Assembly: GCA_947631755.1 (NCBI GenBank)
Contig: CANRMO010000093.1
Coordinates: forward strand, 1 to 8,828
Origin: an uncultured Lachnospiraceae bacterium
GTDB taxonomy: Bacteria; Bacillota; Clostridia; Lachnospirales; Lachnospiraceae
Reading direction: 5' to 3'
Length of the DNA stretch: 8,828 nt
Positions 1-6,879 of this stretch are shown here, one piece after another. The stretch's first letter is position 1, and every line of letters starts with the position of its first letter. The position numbers and the translations under genes were made by a program. Under the pieces are notes generated by a model, which worked only from the letters and a program-made list of their open reading frames with translations, was not told where the DNA came from and did not search any database.

Positions 1-2
1 AG

Positions 3-1139
3 TTCTGCGCGGAGGCGGGGGAACCCCCCCCCCCCCCCTCTTCGGAGCCGAGCCTCCTCTACGGCGACCTGGGCGAGAATATCCGAAAGACATTTGCCAC
101 TCTGGGGAAACGGTTTACTTTTGCCGGAGATACCGGGAAAGACCAGAGGGTTTATTTTTTCAACACAAAGGAGATTGTGGGAAATAAATACGGGACGGCC
201 AATCCAATTCCGTTCCGCGTTGTAGATAACAACATCGGCCTGGATGTGGACATCACTGTCCGCTGCAACGGCGAGTATTCCTATAAGATTTTTGATCCCA
301 TTCTTTTTTATACAAATGTGTGCGGCAATGTGACAGACGAGTACACGAGAGATCAGATTGACAGCCAGTTAAAGACAGAATTAATGACGGCTCTGCAGCC
401 GGCGTTTGCCGAGATCTCGGCGATGGGGATCCGCTACAGCGCGGTTCCGGCCCACACGCTGGAGGTAGCGGATGCACTGAACAAGGCGCTGTCGGAGAAA
501 TGGTCCGGTCTTCGTGGCATCCGGGTTGTCTCTTTTGGCGTCAATACGATCAAGGCGTCAGAAGAAGACGAGGAGATGATCAAGGAGCTGCAGAAAACGG
601 CAGTTCTGCGCAATCCCGGCATGGCTGCCGCCACACTCACCGGCGCCCAGGCAGAGGCTATGAAGTCTGCCGCAGCCAACACGTCTACCGGGCCGATGAT
701 GGCATTTGCCGGTATGAATATGGCACAGAGGGCTGGCGGTATTGATCCGAATGCGCTCTTTGCCATGGATCAGCAGGCGCCCCAGGGAGGAAGCCCGCAG
801 CAGGCGGCATCCGGTCAGGTTTCCCAGGGGGCAGCACCACAACAGGAGCAGCCCGGAGCGGGTGGAAACGATTCCTGGACTTGTTCCTGCGGTGCGAAAA
901 ACACTGGGAAGTTCTGTGTGGAGTGCGGCTCTGCGAGACCGGAGCCGGTGAAAGGCTGGACCTGTTCCTGCGGTGCGGTAAACCAGGGGAAATTCTGCCC
1001 GGAGTGCGGGGCAAAGAAACCGGCAGATGCGCCGCTCTACAAATGTGACAAATGCGGATGGGAGCCAGAAGATCCGCATCATCCGCCCAAGTTCTGTCCG
1101 GAGTGCGGAGATGTTTTTGACGAGAACGATATACAGTAA
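3..1139 (+). CDS. SPFH/band-7 domain protein with three C-terminal zinc ribbons, YdjI type (5' end outside window)
   Basis: The frame is open from base 3, so the gene enters from the left; 378 residues are visible. The GTG at 177 is not the start, because family-like sequence (a segment resembling GDTGKDQRVYFFNTKEI) lies upstream of it. The SPFH core runs to about base 600 and includes a GTANPIPFRVVD-type motif. An Ala/Gly/Met-rich stretch and a Gln/Gly/Pro-rich linker (about 760-875) follow. Three zinc ribbons end the protein: cysteines at 882, 888, 915, 924; at 963, 969, 996, 1005; and at 1044, 1053, 1095, 1104. The first two are near-identical copies 81 bp apart. Known of the family: B. 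subtilis YdjI is a cytoplasmic SPFH protein that links PspA to membrane partners YdjG and YdjH. Inferred here: a similar membrane-stress scaffold, supported by the YdjG-like gene next door. A 15-C tract near the left edge encodes five prolines in place of less proline-rich family sequence. Confidence 0.85.
   Translation, partial: FCAEAGEPPPPPSSEPSLLYGDLGENIRKTFATLGKRFTFAGDTGKDQRVYFFNTKEIVGNKYGTANPIPFRVVDNNIGLDVDITVRCNGEYSYKIFDPILFYTNVCGNVTDEYTRDQIDSQLKTELMTALQPAFAEISAMGIRYSAVPAHTLEVADALNKALSEKWSGLRGIRVVSFGVNTIKASEEDEEMIKELQKTAVLRNPGMAAATLTGAQAEAMKSAAANTSTGPMMAFAGMNMAQRAGGIDPNALFAMDQQAPQGGSPQQAASGQVSQGAAPQQEQPGAGGNDSWTCSCGAKNTGKFCVECGSARPEPVKGWTCSCGAVNQGKFCPECGAKKPADAPLYKCDKCGWEPEDPHHPPKFCPECGDVFDENDIQ
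24..38. repeat. Homopolymer of 15 C inside the SPFH gene
   Basis: Fifteen consecutive C lie in frame and are read as five prolines, between sequence encoding FCAEAGE and SSEPSLLYGD. Both flanks fit the SPFH/YdjI family, so the tract sits inside a conserved region. Any gain or loss of one or two C would shift the frame. It could be a contingency (phase-variable) tract or a sequencing/assembly artefact; the sequence alone cannot decide. Confidence 0.95.
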
Positions 1140-1151
1140 GTGGAGGAAAGT

Positions 1152-2144
1152 ATGGACGATTTTGAGAATACCCGGTTTGCCGAGACCGAAGAGGAGACGG
1201 ATAAAAAATGTCCGCGGTGTGGCGGTGTCATGGATTACGACCCGAAGAGCGGCGGACTGAGATGTCCTTATTGTGACTATGAGGAAGAGATCCGAACGGA
1301 TACAGCAGAGCCGGAAAAGGCGGAGGAGATGGATTTCTACGCGGCGGAACACACGGCAAATAAAAACTGGGGAGCGGAGAAAAAGACTGTGATCTGCGAG
1401 TCATGCGGCGCAGAATCGATCTACGATGCGCTGCAGACATCGGCGGTGTGCCCGTTCTGCGGTTCTAACCAGGTCATGGAGGCGGCGGAACAGGATACGA
1501 TTGCCCCGGGTGGCGTAGTGCCCTTTGCCGTCAGCGACAAACAGGCAGCGGACACTATTTCTGATTACAGCGGGGAATATGGTATTGACCACACTCACCG
1601 CGACAGCAAGGGAAATACCCACACCACGACTTCCTGGCATCGCACATCCGGCAATTATACAGCGTTCTTTAATGATGAGCTGGTGCTGGCATCCCAGAAT
1701 CATGATATGGGTATGCTTCTCGGACTGGAGCCCTTTGACACCGAAAATAATAAATCTTATAAGCCCGAGTACATCGCGGGATTTGTGGCGGAGAGATACT
1801 CGGTTGGGCTGGAAGAGGGCTGGAGGAGGGCCATGCAGTCCATCAAAGAAAAGCTGCAAGATTCGATTTCCAATAAAATTGAGCGCGAGCACCGTGCGGA
1901 TCACACAAGGAATGTCCGTGTTAATACTGGATTTCATAACATTACTTATAAGTATCTCCTCCTGCCGGTCTGGATATCAAATTTTAAATACAAAGATAAG
2001 GTATATCGGTTTATGGTAAATGGCCAGACAGGCAAGGTGTCCGGGAAGACACCGATCTCTGCGCCGAAAGTGGTCATTACCGCTCTCGGGGTGCTTGCAT
2101 TTCTTGTGGTTCTGTATATATTCTACAGCAGCTTTACGAATTAA
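1152..2144 (+). CDS. Double zinc-ribbon membrane-anchored protein, YdjG type (TFIIB-like zinc ribbon)
   Basis: The product has 330 residues. Start choice: ATG 1152 has GGAGG at 1142-1146 with 5-base spacing; the GTG at 1140 overlaps that ribosome site and is rejected. Zinc ribbon 1 uses C20, C23, C38, C41; ribbon 2 uses C82, C85, C100, C103. The APGGVVPF motif (118-125) and a conserved middle part (about 138-300, including YKPEYIAGFVAERYSVGLE and VNGQTGKVSGKTPIS) follow. One hydrophobic segment at about 304-326 ends the protein, so it should be a tail-anchored membrane protein with a cytoplasmic body. It starts 12 bp after the SPFH gene, so the two are probably one operon. In B. subtilis, YdjG works with YdjH and the SPFH protein YdjI in a PspA-linked membrane-stress complex; the same role here is inferred. 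Odd: near residues 129-135 about 40 residues I remember as conserved in relatives (a W/F-rich segment ending in a LPYWTYDA-like motif) seem to be missing, in frame. Confidence 0.8.
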   Translation: MDDFENTRFAETEEETDKKCPRCGGVMDYDPKSGGLRCPYCDYEEEIRTDTAEPEKAEEMDFYAAEHTANKNWGAEKKTVICESCGAESIYDALQTSAVCPFCGSNQVMEAAEQDTIAPGGVVPFAVSDKQAADTISDYSGEYGIDHTHRDSKGNTHTTTSWHRTSGNYTAFFNDELVLASQNHDMGMLLGLEPFDTENNKSYKPEYIAGFVAERYSVGLEEGWRRAMQSIKEKLQDSISNKIEREHRADHTRNVRVNTGFHNITYKYLLLPVWISNFKYKDKVYRFMVNGQTGKVSGKTPISAPKVVITALGVLAFLVVLYIFYSSFTN

Positions 2145-2167
2145 TTAAAACGTAAATTTATAAATAC

Positions 2168-2220
2168 AGAAGGAAAGTGCCTGCCTCACAAAAAATCAAT
2201 GGGGCAGGTTCTCCCTTTCT
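2168..2220. terminator. Hairpin between convergent genes, possible bidirectional terminator
   Basis: Arms 2168-2187 and 2201-2220 pair imperfectly over 20 bp around a 13-base loop. The strongest part is CCTGCCTC (2180-2187) with GGGGCAGG (2201-2208), one G-T wobble. On the + strand it is followed by pyrimidine-rich sequence rather than a clean T run, so it is a weak or atypical intrinsic terminator. The right arm overlaps the last codons of the leftward hydrolase gene. Its place between two convergent stop codons is the main support. Confidence 0.4.
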
Positions 2221-2957
2221 GATTCCCGCCAATCTCTGTCCATGGGGGCGTTTTCCCCGCCCAGGGTGAGATAGATCCGGTCAATCCTAAGACCGGAGCG
2301 GAGGCCGTAGAGAGAAAAAATGTGTTCTCCTTCCAGTATCTCTATATCGGACAGAAGTGTCCAGAACCAGATCTGTTTGGTGCTGTATGTATAGAGATGA
2401 CCTTTTGAAAATTGCTCCCGGAAAGGCTGCGGATTCCCGTCAAGTCCAATCTGACAGGACGCCGCAAAGTCATCATCAAACTTTATTAAGAGCCAAACAT
2501 GGTAAAGGCCCGGCTGTTGGATGCGTATTTTGTAATTCAGGGAGGGGGCTTCTTCCGGAATCTTCCATTCTTTTTCCCGCTCCCGGATGTACATGGCAAT
2601 CCCGCTCCCGCCGTTTGTTTCCGACTGGGTGTGACTCCACCCTGTCGTCTTGCCATTTGTTGTGAAGGCGTATTCGGATTGTTCCAGAACATACTCTGTC
2701 CCAAAACCCAATTTTCCCTGATCCTCTAAAAAGACACCGCTGCCAAATTCGGCCAGCACATTTTTTTTGCCATCCCTGTCTGGGACATATTTCTGTCTGC
2801 CTAATTCTGTCTGGGCGTACTCTTCGTTTCTCCGGTACAGCCGCTCGTAGTTCCAGAAATCTCTTCCGGCGTATACCACTTCCGGCAGGGGTACTTCCCT
2901 TTCGTACCCGGAAAATTCCGTCGGCCGGATGTCCGGTATATACTGGTAATGTCCGTC
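2196..2957 (-). other. Extra C-terminal beta-rich module of the GH115 protein
   Basis: This region encodes residues 935-1187, beyond the usual GH115 C-terminal domain. It is rich in aromatic residues and alternating beta-like segments, for example YKIRIQQPGLYHVWLLIKFD (1076-1095) and IFSLYGLRSGLRIDRIYLTL (1147-1166), the kind of pattern seen in CBM6/CBM35-like beta-sandwich modules. A YAGRDFWNYERLYRRNEEYA segment (963-982) joins it to the rest. I do not recognise a named family; a carbohydrate-binding or oligomerisation role is a guess. Confidence 0.45.
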
Positions 2958-5759
2958 AGACCCTGTGTCCGGGCCCAGGTTGCTCCATTTTTTCTCCCCT
3001 GTATAGATTACAAACTTGCTGAATGTCACATACCGGTCGATCATGAAGAGGTGGAGCTGGTGTCTGCCCCGTTTTAGAAAGGGCAGCCTCACAGTTATTT
3101 TTTCGCCATTGTTCATAACCGCTTTTTTCCAGTTTTCCTGCCATTCATCTACTGTGTTAGTCTCAATAATTTCCATGGGGGTGTCATCCACGGACAGGCC
3201 AAAGCGGATCCGTCCCACGGAATCCAGTGTCAAAAAACGGTAGATTTCCAGATTAAATCTGCCGGAAGAGGACAGGGCAAAGTCACAGACAGCGCAGGGG
3301 AAAGGGGCAGAGGCCGTTTTCCCCCTCGCTTCAATTACGGAGCCAGTCATCCGCCCCATGTCTTTCACGATATGCCACCCACCGTTGTCTGTACTTTTCA
3401 CGGGCTGGAATTGTTCCGCGGTCATGATAAGGCAGCTGTCTGATTCCACGACAGCGCCCTGTTTTTCCTCTTCGCGTAGGGAGCTGCTCTGTTTTTTTAT
3501 GCGGATTGTTTTACAGGAATCATCAAGGGAAGTGCGGATCAGCAGTTCCCCTTCTCCGGGTCTGCTATTGTCGGAGACGGTGACAAGGATTCGTTTCTCT
3601 CCTTCGACAACGCCAGAAGGTTCCGATAGGGAGATCCAGTCATGGCATCCTTTTTTTTCAATACTATAGGCAAAGTTTCCCCTCCCTTTATTGTAGAGCT
3701 CAAACCATTTTACTTTTCTGCCATCCTCTTCAAAAAGGATGTCCGGCAGAGAGCCGTTTTCTCTTGGGAGATGTTCCTGTTCCTCCCCCCATACGATGAC
3801 ACCCGCCTCTGGCTCTCCGATGGCCAGTGCCGGTTTTCCTGCCGGATACATGGCAGTGGGCGGCGGTGAAAAGTGCTCCGGCGTCAGAATATTATCCCAT
3901 TTTCCACCGCACATAATCTTATTGTAGTAGTGGAGCATACATTTTCTGGCGGTCATCATTTTTCTTGATTTTTCAATGTAACCATCTGCCGCCGCCATTT
4001 TGCCCTGTTCATAGCAGAGATGGCTCCGGTCAGCAAAATAGAATTCAGCATTGGCATAATAGGAGGCGCACAGTTTCATGAACATTAACTGGAAAAAGGC
4101 GGGCTGCTCTTCTTTTGGGAGATTGTGGTACAGGTTCGCCGCTTCGTCATAGATTTCCCTGAGCTGGTTGACCCGTATGGCGCCCTCGTCTCCGTATGCG
4201 GTCTGGGAAAAGGTGTCCGGTCCTAAATGCTCAATTTTGCATACATTGGTGATCTGGGCAAACCTTGTATACAGTTCTGCTGTCTTTTTGCCGATTTTCC
4301 CGGAGAAATTGCTGTCAATCCACGCTTCTGTAAATTTTCTGGGGTCCTTTGTAAGAGCATGTTCTTTTCCTGCCTCCCAGCCATAAGTCAGAAAGAACTC
4401 GATATCTTGTTCCAACGGTTTCAGTGCCCCCACATTTAATACCCATATTTTCCGTATATGATTCTCATAGCATTTGCGCAGTTCGTTCCCCGTGTGGGCG
4501 AGGGGGATGGAGTTGATATAGAGATAGCTCATGCCTGGAAATGCCCAATAGGAATTGTGGAAATATACGCCATGGCCACCACTGCGTGTCTGTTCTTCTT
4601 CGTTCGGATAGCGGCGCATATGGCCAAAATTATCGTCCACCCACATAAGGGTGATGTCCTCTGGCACATCCAGTCCTGCGTCATATAAGGGGAGAACTTC
4701 CTTATAGGGAATAAACGTCTGCAGAGTGTCTTTTTTCCCGAGTACCTGTTGCAATATCCCGCGCTGGTCCCGGATTACTTGGCCGAGGAGAGTGACTTTC
4801 GCCCGTACTTTCTCTTCTTCACTCAGGGAATCGTCCCCGTCGATTGCCTCAGTGCGGAATCCGTAATCGTGTACTCCCCGCATACCCACTGTATAGCCGA
4901 CCTCGTAATCCCTGTTTAACTCTACACTCTCTTTCCAGTATTCCTGTAGGATTTCACGGTTGCGGCCCTCCAGGGAGTAGTCGTACCAGATTCCCTCATA
5001 TCCCTTTTTCATAAGCCAGGGATCCCACTCATTCTGGTTGCTTCGAAGGAGCATATCGCAGTGGGAGGTTCCCACTACGATCCCCATCTCGTCGGCCAGC
5101 TTTCCGTTTTCCGGATTTTCATTAAAATAGTTAACATGCATGGCGGGCCATATGTAATTACCCTTTAACCGCAGCAACAGCTCAAATATCTGTTCATATG
5201 TCTCCGGGCCAATCGTGTTGTCTTTTGTGTGTGCCTTTGCCCAGGCCTCCAGTTCTTCCTCATCATTGAGAAAGATGCCCCGGTACTGCACAGAGGGGTA
5301 ATCAGCCCGGTAAAAGTTTTCCTCCAGTTCGATACAGTCTTTTTGTTTTACTGGAACATCGGCAAAAAAATGCCAGGGAGAGACGCCGATGAGACGGCAG
5401 AATTCGTAGATGCCAAACACTGTCCCCCGCCTGTCCGCACCGGCAATGTAAAGAGTGCCGCCTGATTCCTGCAGCACGTAACCCTCCCATTTATATTCCT
5501 GCCTGGATTTTTGGATGGGGGAAACATATATCAGCCTTTCCCTGACAGCCTGGTCAATTGCCCGGCTCACGCCAATGGTGCCGATTATAATTGTTACATA
5601 TCTGCTTTGTTCTTCGCCAACGAGCTTTCCATTTGCCATGCAGACACGATATATGTCCCGGATCAGATTTGAGGCTGCTCTTCTGACGGCCACTGACTCT
5701 TTTTCGGAACAGGAGATTTTGATCTCGTCATTTCTCCCGCACAGTTTGTATTTTTTCAT
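2196..5759 (-). CDS. Cytoplasmic glycoside hydrolase family 115 (xylan alpha-1,2-glucuronidase family), with extra C-terminal module
   Basis: The product has 1187 residues. GH115 enzymes remove glucuronic acid or its 4-O-methyl form from xylan side chains by an inverting mechanism. Family marks: SPWHFFADVPV at 127-137, SVQYRGIFLNDEEE at 156-169, NYIWPAMHVNYFNENP at 201-216, GIVVGTSHCDMLLRS at 226-240, VGMRGVHDYG at 291-300, LMWVDDNFGHMRRYP at 371-385, and IWVLNVGALKPLEQDIEFFL at 438-457. Inferred layout: N-terminal domain 1-150, catalytic barrel about 151-480, helical region about 480-640, an Ig-like stretch 640-760, the GH115 C-terminal domain about 775-930, then an additional beta-rich region 935-1187. 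The protein is longer than common GH115 enzymes because of that last part. It has no signal peptide or membrane helix, so it should act inside the cell on imported oligosaccharides. The start ATG follows AAGAGGGG with a 4-base gap. It diverges from the secreted LamG/GH115-like genes. The family call is firm; the exact substrate is not shown. Confidence 0.9.
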   Translation of the reverse strand: MKKYKLCGRNDEIKISCSEKESVAVRRAASNLIRDIYRVCMANGKLVGEEQSRYVTIIIGTIGVSRAIDQAVRERLIYVSPIQKSRQEYKWEGYVLQESGGTLYIAGADRRGTVFGIYEFCRLIGVSPWHFFADVPVKQKDCIELEENFYRADYPSVQYRGIFLNDEEELEAWAKAHTKDNTIGPETYEQIFELLLRLKGNYIWPAMHVNYFNENPENGKLADEMGIVVGTSHCDMLLRSNQNEWDPWLMKKGYEGIWYDYSLEGRNREILQEYWKESVELNRDYEVGYTVGMRGVHDYGFRTEAIDGDDSLSEEEKVRAKVTLLGQVIRDQRGILQQVLGKKDTLQTFIPYKEVLPLYDAGLDVPEDITLMWVDDNFGHMRRYPNEEEQTRSGGHGVYFHNSYWAFPGMSYLYINSIPLAHTGNELRKCYENHIRKIWVLNVGALKPLEQDIEFFLTYGWEAGKEHALTKDPRKFTEAWIDSNFSGKIGKKTAELYTRFAQITNVCKIEHLGPDTFSQTAYGDEGAIRVNQLREIYDEAANLYHNLPKEEQPAFFQLMFMKLCASYYANAEFYFADRSHLCYEQGKMAAADGYIEKSRKMMTARKCMLHYYNKIMCGGKWDNILTPEHFSPPPTAMYPAGKPALAIGEPEAGVIVWGEEQEHLPRENGSLPDILFEEDGRKVKWFELYNKGRGNFAYSIEKKGCHDWISLSEPSGVVEGEKRILVTVSDNSRPGEGELLIRTSLDDSCKTIRIKKQSSSLREEEKQGAVVESDSCLIMTAEQFQPVKSTDNGGWHIVKDMGRMTGSVIEARGKTASAPFPCAVCDFALSSSGRFNLEIYRFLTLDSVGRIRFGLSVDDTPMEIIETNTVDEWQENWKKAVMNNGEKITVRLPFLKRGRHQLHLFMIDRYVTFSKFVIYTGEKKWSNLGPDTGSDGHYQYIPDIRPTEFSGYEREVPLPEVVYAGRDFWNYERLYRRNEEYAQTELGRQKYVPDRDGKKNVLAEFGSGVFLEDQGKLGFGTEYVLEQSEYAFTTNGKTTGWSHTQSETNGGSGIAMYIREREKEWKIPEEAPSLNYKIRIQQPGLYHVWLLIKFDDDFAASCQIGLDGNPQPFREQFSKGHLYTYSTKQIWFWTLLSDIEILEGEHIFSLYGLRSGLRIDRIYLTLGGENAPMDRDWRESERENLPH

Positions 5760-5779
5760 GAGACCCCTCTTTCTTTATT

Positions 5780-5793
5780 TGTGTTCGCTTTTG
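5780..5793 (-). promoter_or_regulatory. Weak cre-like (catabolite control) site
   Basis: Read on the - strand the sequence is CAAAAGCGAACACA. It matches the central and right part of the Gram-positive cre consensus TGNAANCGNWNNCW but lacks the leading TG. It would lie just downstream of the predicted hydrolase transcription start, a roadblock position for CcpA-type repression. A weak match of this length can arise by chance. Confidence 0.25.
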
Positions 5794-5809
5794 TCAGATA
5801 TCCAGTAGC

Positions 5810-5838
5810 ATTGTAGCACAGATGTATCTGTGATGGAA
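5810..5838 (-). promoter_or_regulatory. Extended -10 promoter for the GH115 gene
   Basis: On the - strand, TGC-TACAAT (TACAAT at 5815-5810, TG one base upstream) fits the extended -10 pattern TGN-TATAAT with one mismatch. The -35 position at 17 bp (5838-5833, TTCCAT) is poor, as is common for extended -10 promoters. The predicted transcript starts near 5803, giving a leader of about 44 bases. An alternative start lies upstream: TTGCAA (5865-5860), 16 bases, then TGTAAT (5843-5838). Confidence 0.5.
5817..5832. promoter_or_regulatory. 16-bp dyad, candidate operator in the GH115 promoter spacer
   Basis: CACAGATGTATCTGTG is a perfect inverted repeat with 7-bp arms and a 2-bp centre. It fills the space between the -10 and -35 positions of the predicted leftward promoter, where a bound repressor would block RNA polymerase. 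The regulator is not in the window and its type is unknown. Confidence 0.5.
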
Positions 5839-5854
5839 TTACAAAAACATTATC

Positions 5855-5912
5855 TTATATTGCAAAAAGTATTCTGTTGTGGGGAGAAAAATACGTTCTA
5901 TTTGCAATATAA
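5855..5912. promoter_or_regulatory. Inverted repeat pair TTATATTGCAAA / TTTGCAATATAA between divergent genes
   Basis: The arms at 5855-5866 and 5901-5912 are perfect 12-bp inverted copies, with partial matching beyond. Each contains the palindrome TTGCAA, with centres 42 bp apart. A related ATGCAA lies at 5923-5928, its centre 21 bp further on. These spacings equal about four and two helical turns, which suits a protein bound on one face of the DNA. Each TTGCAA could instead serve as a -35 box: outward from each, 16 bases away, lie TGTAAT (5843-5838, leftward) and TGCAAT (5924-5929, rightward). Confidence 0.45.
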
Positions 5913-5928
5913 AGTAGTCAAAATGCAA

Positions 5929-5957
5929 TTTTAATACAAAAAGAAAGATAGTATAAT
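5929..5957 (+). promoter_or_regulatory. Promoter for the LamG/GH115-like operon
   Basis: A perfect TATAAT at 5952-5957 is the -10 box; the -35 position at 17 bp is a weak TTTTAA (5929-5934). The poor -35 and the TGCAA site overlapping it suggest activator dependence. The transcript would start near 5964, giving a leader of about 52 bases. Confidence 0.5.
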
Positions 5958-5960
5958 AGG

Positions 5961-5980
5961 AGAAAGTTAAAGAAAGTTAA
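5961..5980. repeat. Tandem 10-bp direct repeat at the predicted transcript start
   Basis: AGAAAGTTAA occurs twice without a gap, starting 3 bases after the TATAAT box. A 10-bp period places both copies on the same DNA face, so it could be a regulator site covering the start point; it could also be simple AT-rich drift. Confidence 0.6.
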
Positions 5981-6000
5981 TGTAAACATAATTTAAATTA

Positions 6001-6007
6001 AAGGAGG
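6001..6007 (+). promoter_or_regulatory. Strong ribosome binding site for the LamG gene
   Basis: AAGGAGG (with an A before it at 6000) lies 8 bases before the ATG at 6016. It is close to a full anti-Shine-Dalgarno match and fixes this start. Confidence 0.85.
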
Positions 6008-6015
6008 AAGTCAGC

Positions 6016-6879
6016 ATGAAAATAATGAGACGGATTTGTGCTGCGGCGGTCGCTGTGGCGATGATTGTTGGGGGGACATTTTATGGGATTCCGGTGTCAG
6101 CGCAGACAGAGGAGACCCCGGAAAAGGGATTGATCGCTGATTTTAAGCTGGATGGTACAGAAGAAGGATATAAGGGCGCTGGTGCGGCGGCAGCTCTTCA
6201 CTCAAAAGATGACGGGGCCACGCCGGAATTTCCGTATGAGGAGATTGAGGGAAAGAGCGGCCTGCATTTTGACAAGAGCAGATGGCTGGAGGTGGCGAAA
6301 GAGGATGGCTCTTCCTTGTTAAAGGGCCTGAGTGAGTTTACTATATCCTATGACTCGTATACGACATCAACTTCATCATCAAATTATTCGTTTTTTCTGA
6401 CGAACACACATGTGGATGGACAGGCAACTGCTGGAAATGCTGCCACATATCCGAGATTCGGCGTGATCGATTACAATAGTACCCTGCGCATTCTGAATGG
6501 GCCCGATGGTTTTAACGGCAGTGCTGCCACGGGATGGAAACATGTTGATGTTGTTTATTCCGGGCAGAGCGTAACTACATATGTGGATGGCACACAGGTG
6601 TCGACGAAGGAAGCCTACGAGGGAATCGCGAGGATCCTCGGGTCGGATGAGAGCTATATATGGATTGGGAAGGGGCCATTTACGCCAGTAAACTCACAGC
6701 TTTTTGATGGCTATCTGTCCAATCTGAAAATTTATAATTATGCGCTGTCAGCTGATGAGCTGCGGCCCGGAGAAGAGGAGATAGTCACAGCAGTTGAGGT
6801 GTCTGGTGAGGGTGGAGCGATTGCGGCTAGGCAGGGAACAAATCTTCAGATGAATGCTGTGGTAAAAAAATCAATTTAA
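6016..6879 (+). CDS. Secreted LamG-BIG2 protein, N-terminal part (ends early by frameshift)
   Basis: 287 residues as it stands. A Sec signal peptide (basic MKIMRR, hydrophobic core about 7-25, predicted cut after VSA at 29) sends it out of the cell. A LamG / concanavalin A-like lectin domain follows at about 37-250, marked by LIADFKLDG (39-47), GKSGLHFDKSRWLEV (79-93), FTISYDSY (108-115), HVDVVYSGQSVTTYVDG (176-192) and LFDGYLSNLKIYNYALSADE (229-248). This fold often binds sugars. A BIG2-type Ig domain starts at about 255 and is cut at residue 285 by a frame change in the A7 tract at 6864-6870; the stop is at 6877. Removing one A restores agreement with the second copy of the unit downstream. 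The short product would be secreted with one LamG domain and a broken Ig domain. It is first in an operon with the next two frames. Confidence 0.75.
   Translation: MKIMRRICAAAVAVAMIVGGTFYGIPVSAQTEETPEKGLIADFKLDGTEEGYKGAGAAAALHSKDDGATPEFPYEEIEGKSGLHFDKSRWLEVAKEDGSSLLKGLSEFTISYDSYTTSTSSSNYSFFLTNTHVDGQATAGNAATYPRFGVIDYNSTLRILNGPDGFNGSAATGWKHVDVVYSGQSVTTYVDGTQVSTKEAYEGIARILGSDESYIWIGKGPFTPVNSQLFDGYLSNLKIYNYALSADELRPGEEEIVTAVEVSGEGGAIAARQGTNLQMNAVVKKSI

Noticed and set aside
177..179. GTG as start of the SPFH gene
   Set aside because: The same frame is open upstream to base 3 and encodes family-like sequence, so the real start is outside the window.
1140..1142. GTG as start of the zinc-ribbon gene
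   Set aside because: It overlaps the GGAGG ribosome site that serves the ATG at 1152.
558..1352. 264-codon open frame on the - strand
   Set aside because: It spans two well-supported + strand genes, is Arg/Leu-rich with no recognisable domain, and has the look of an antisense shadow.
1401..1937. 178-codon open frame on the - strand
   Set aside because: It lies opposite the conserved core of the zinc-ribbon gene and resembles no family I know.
6864..6870. Programmed -1 ribosomal frameshift at the A7 tract
   Set aside because: The continuation frame needs a +1 (or -2) shift; a -1 shift leads to the wrong frame. No clear stimulatory hairpin was seen just downstream.
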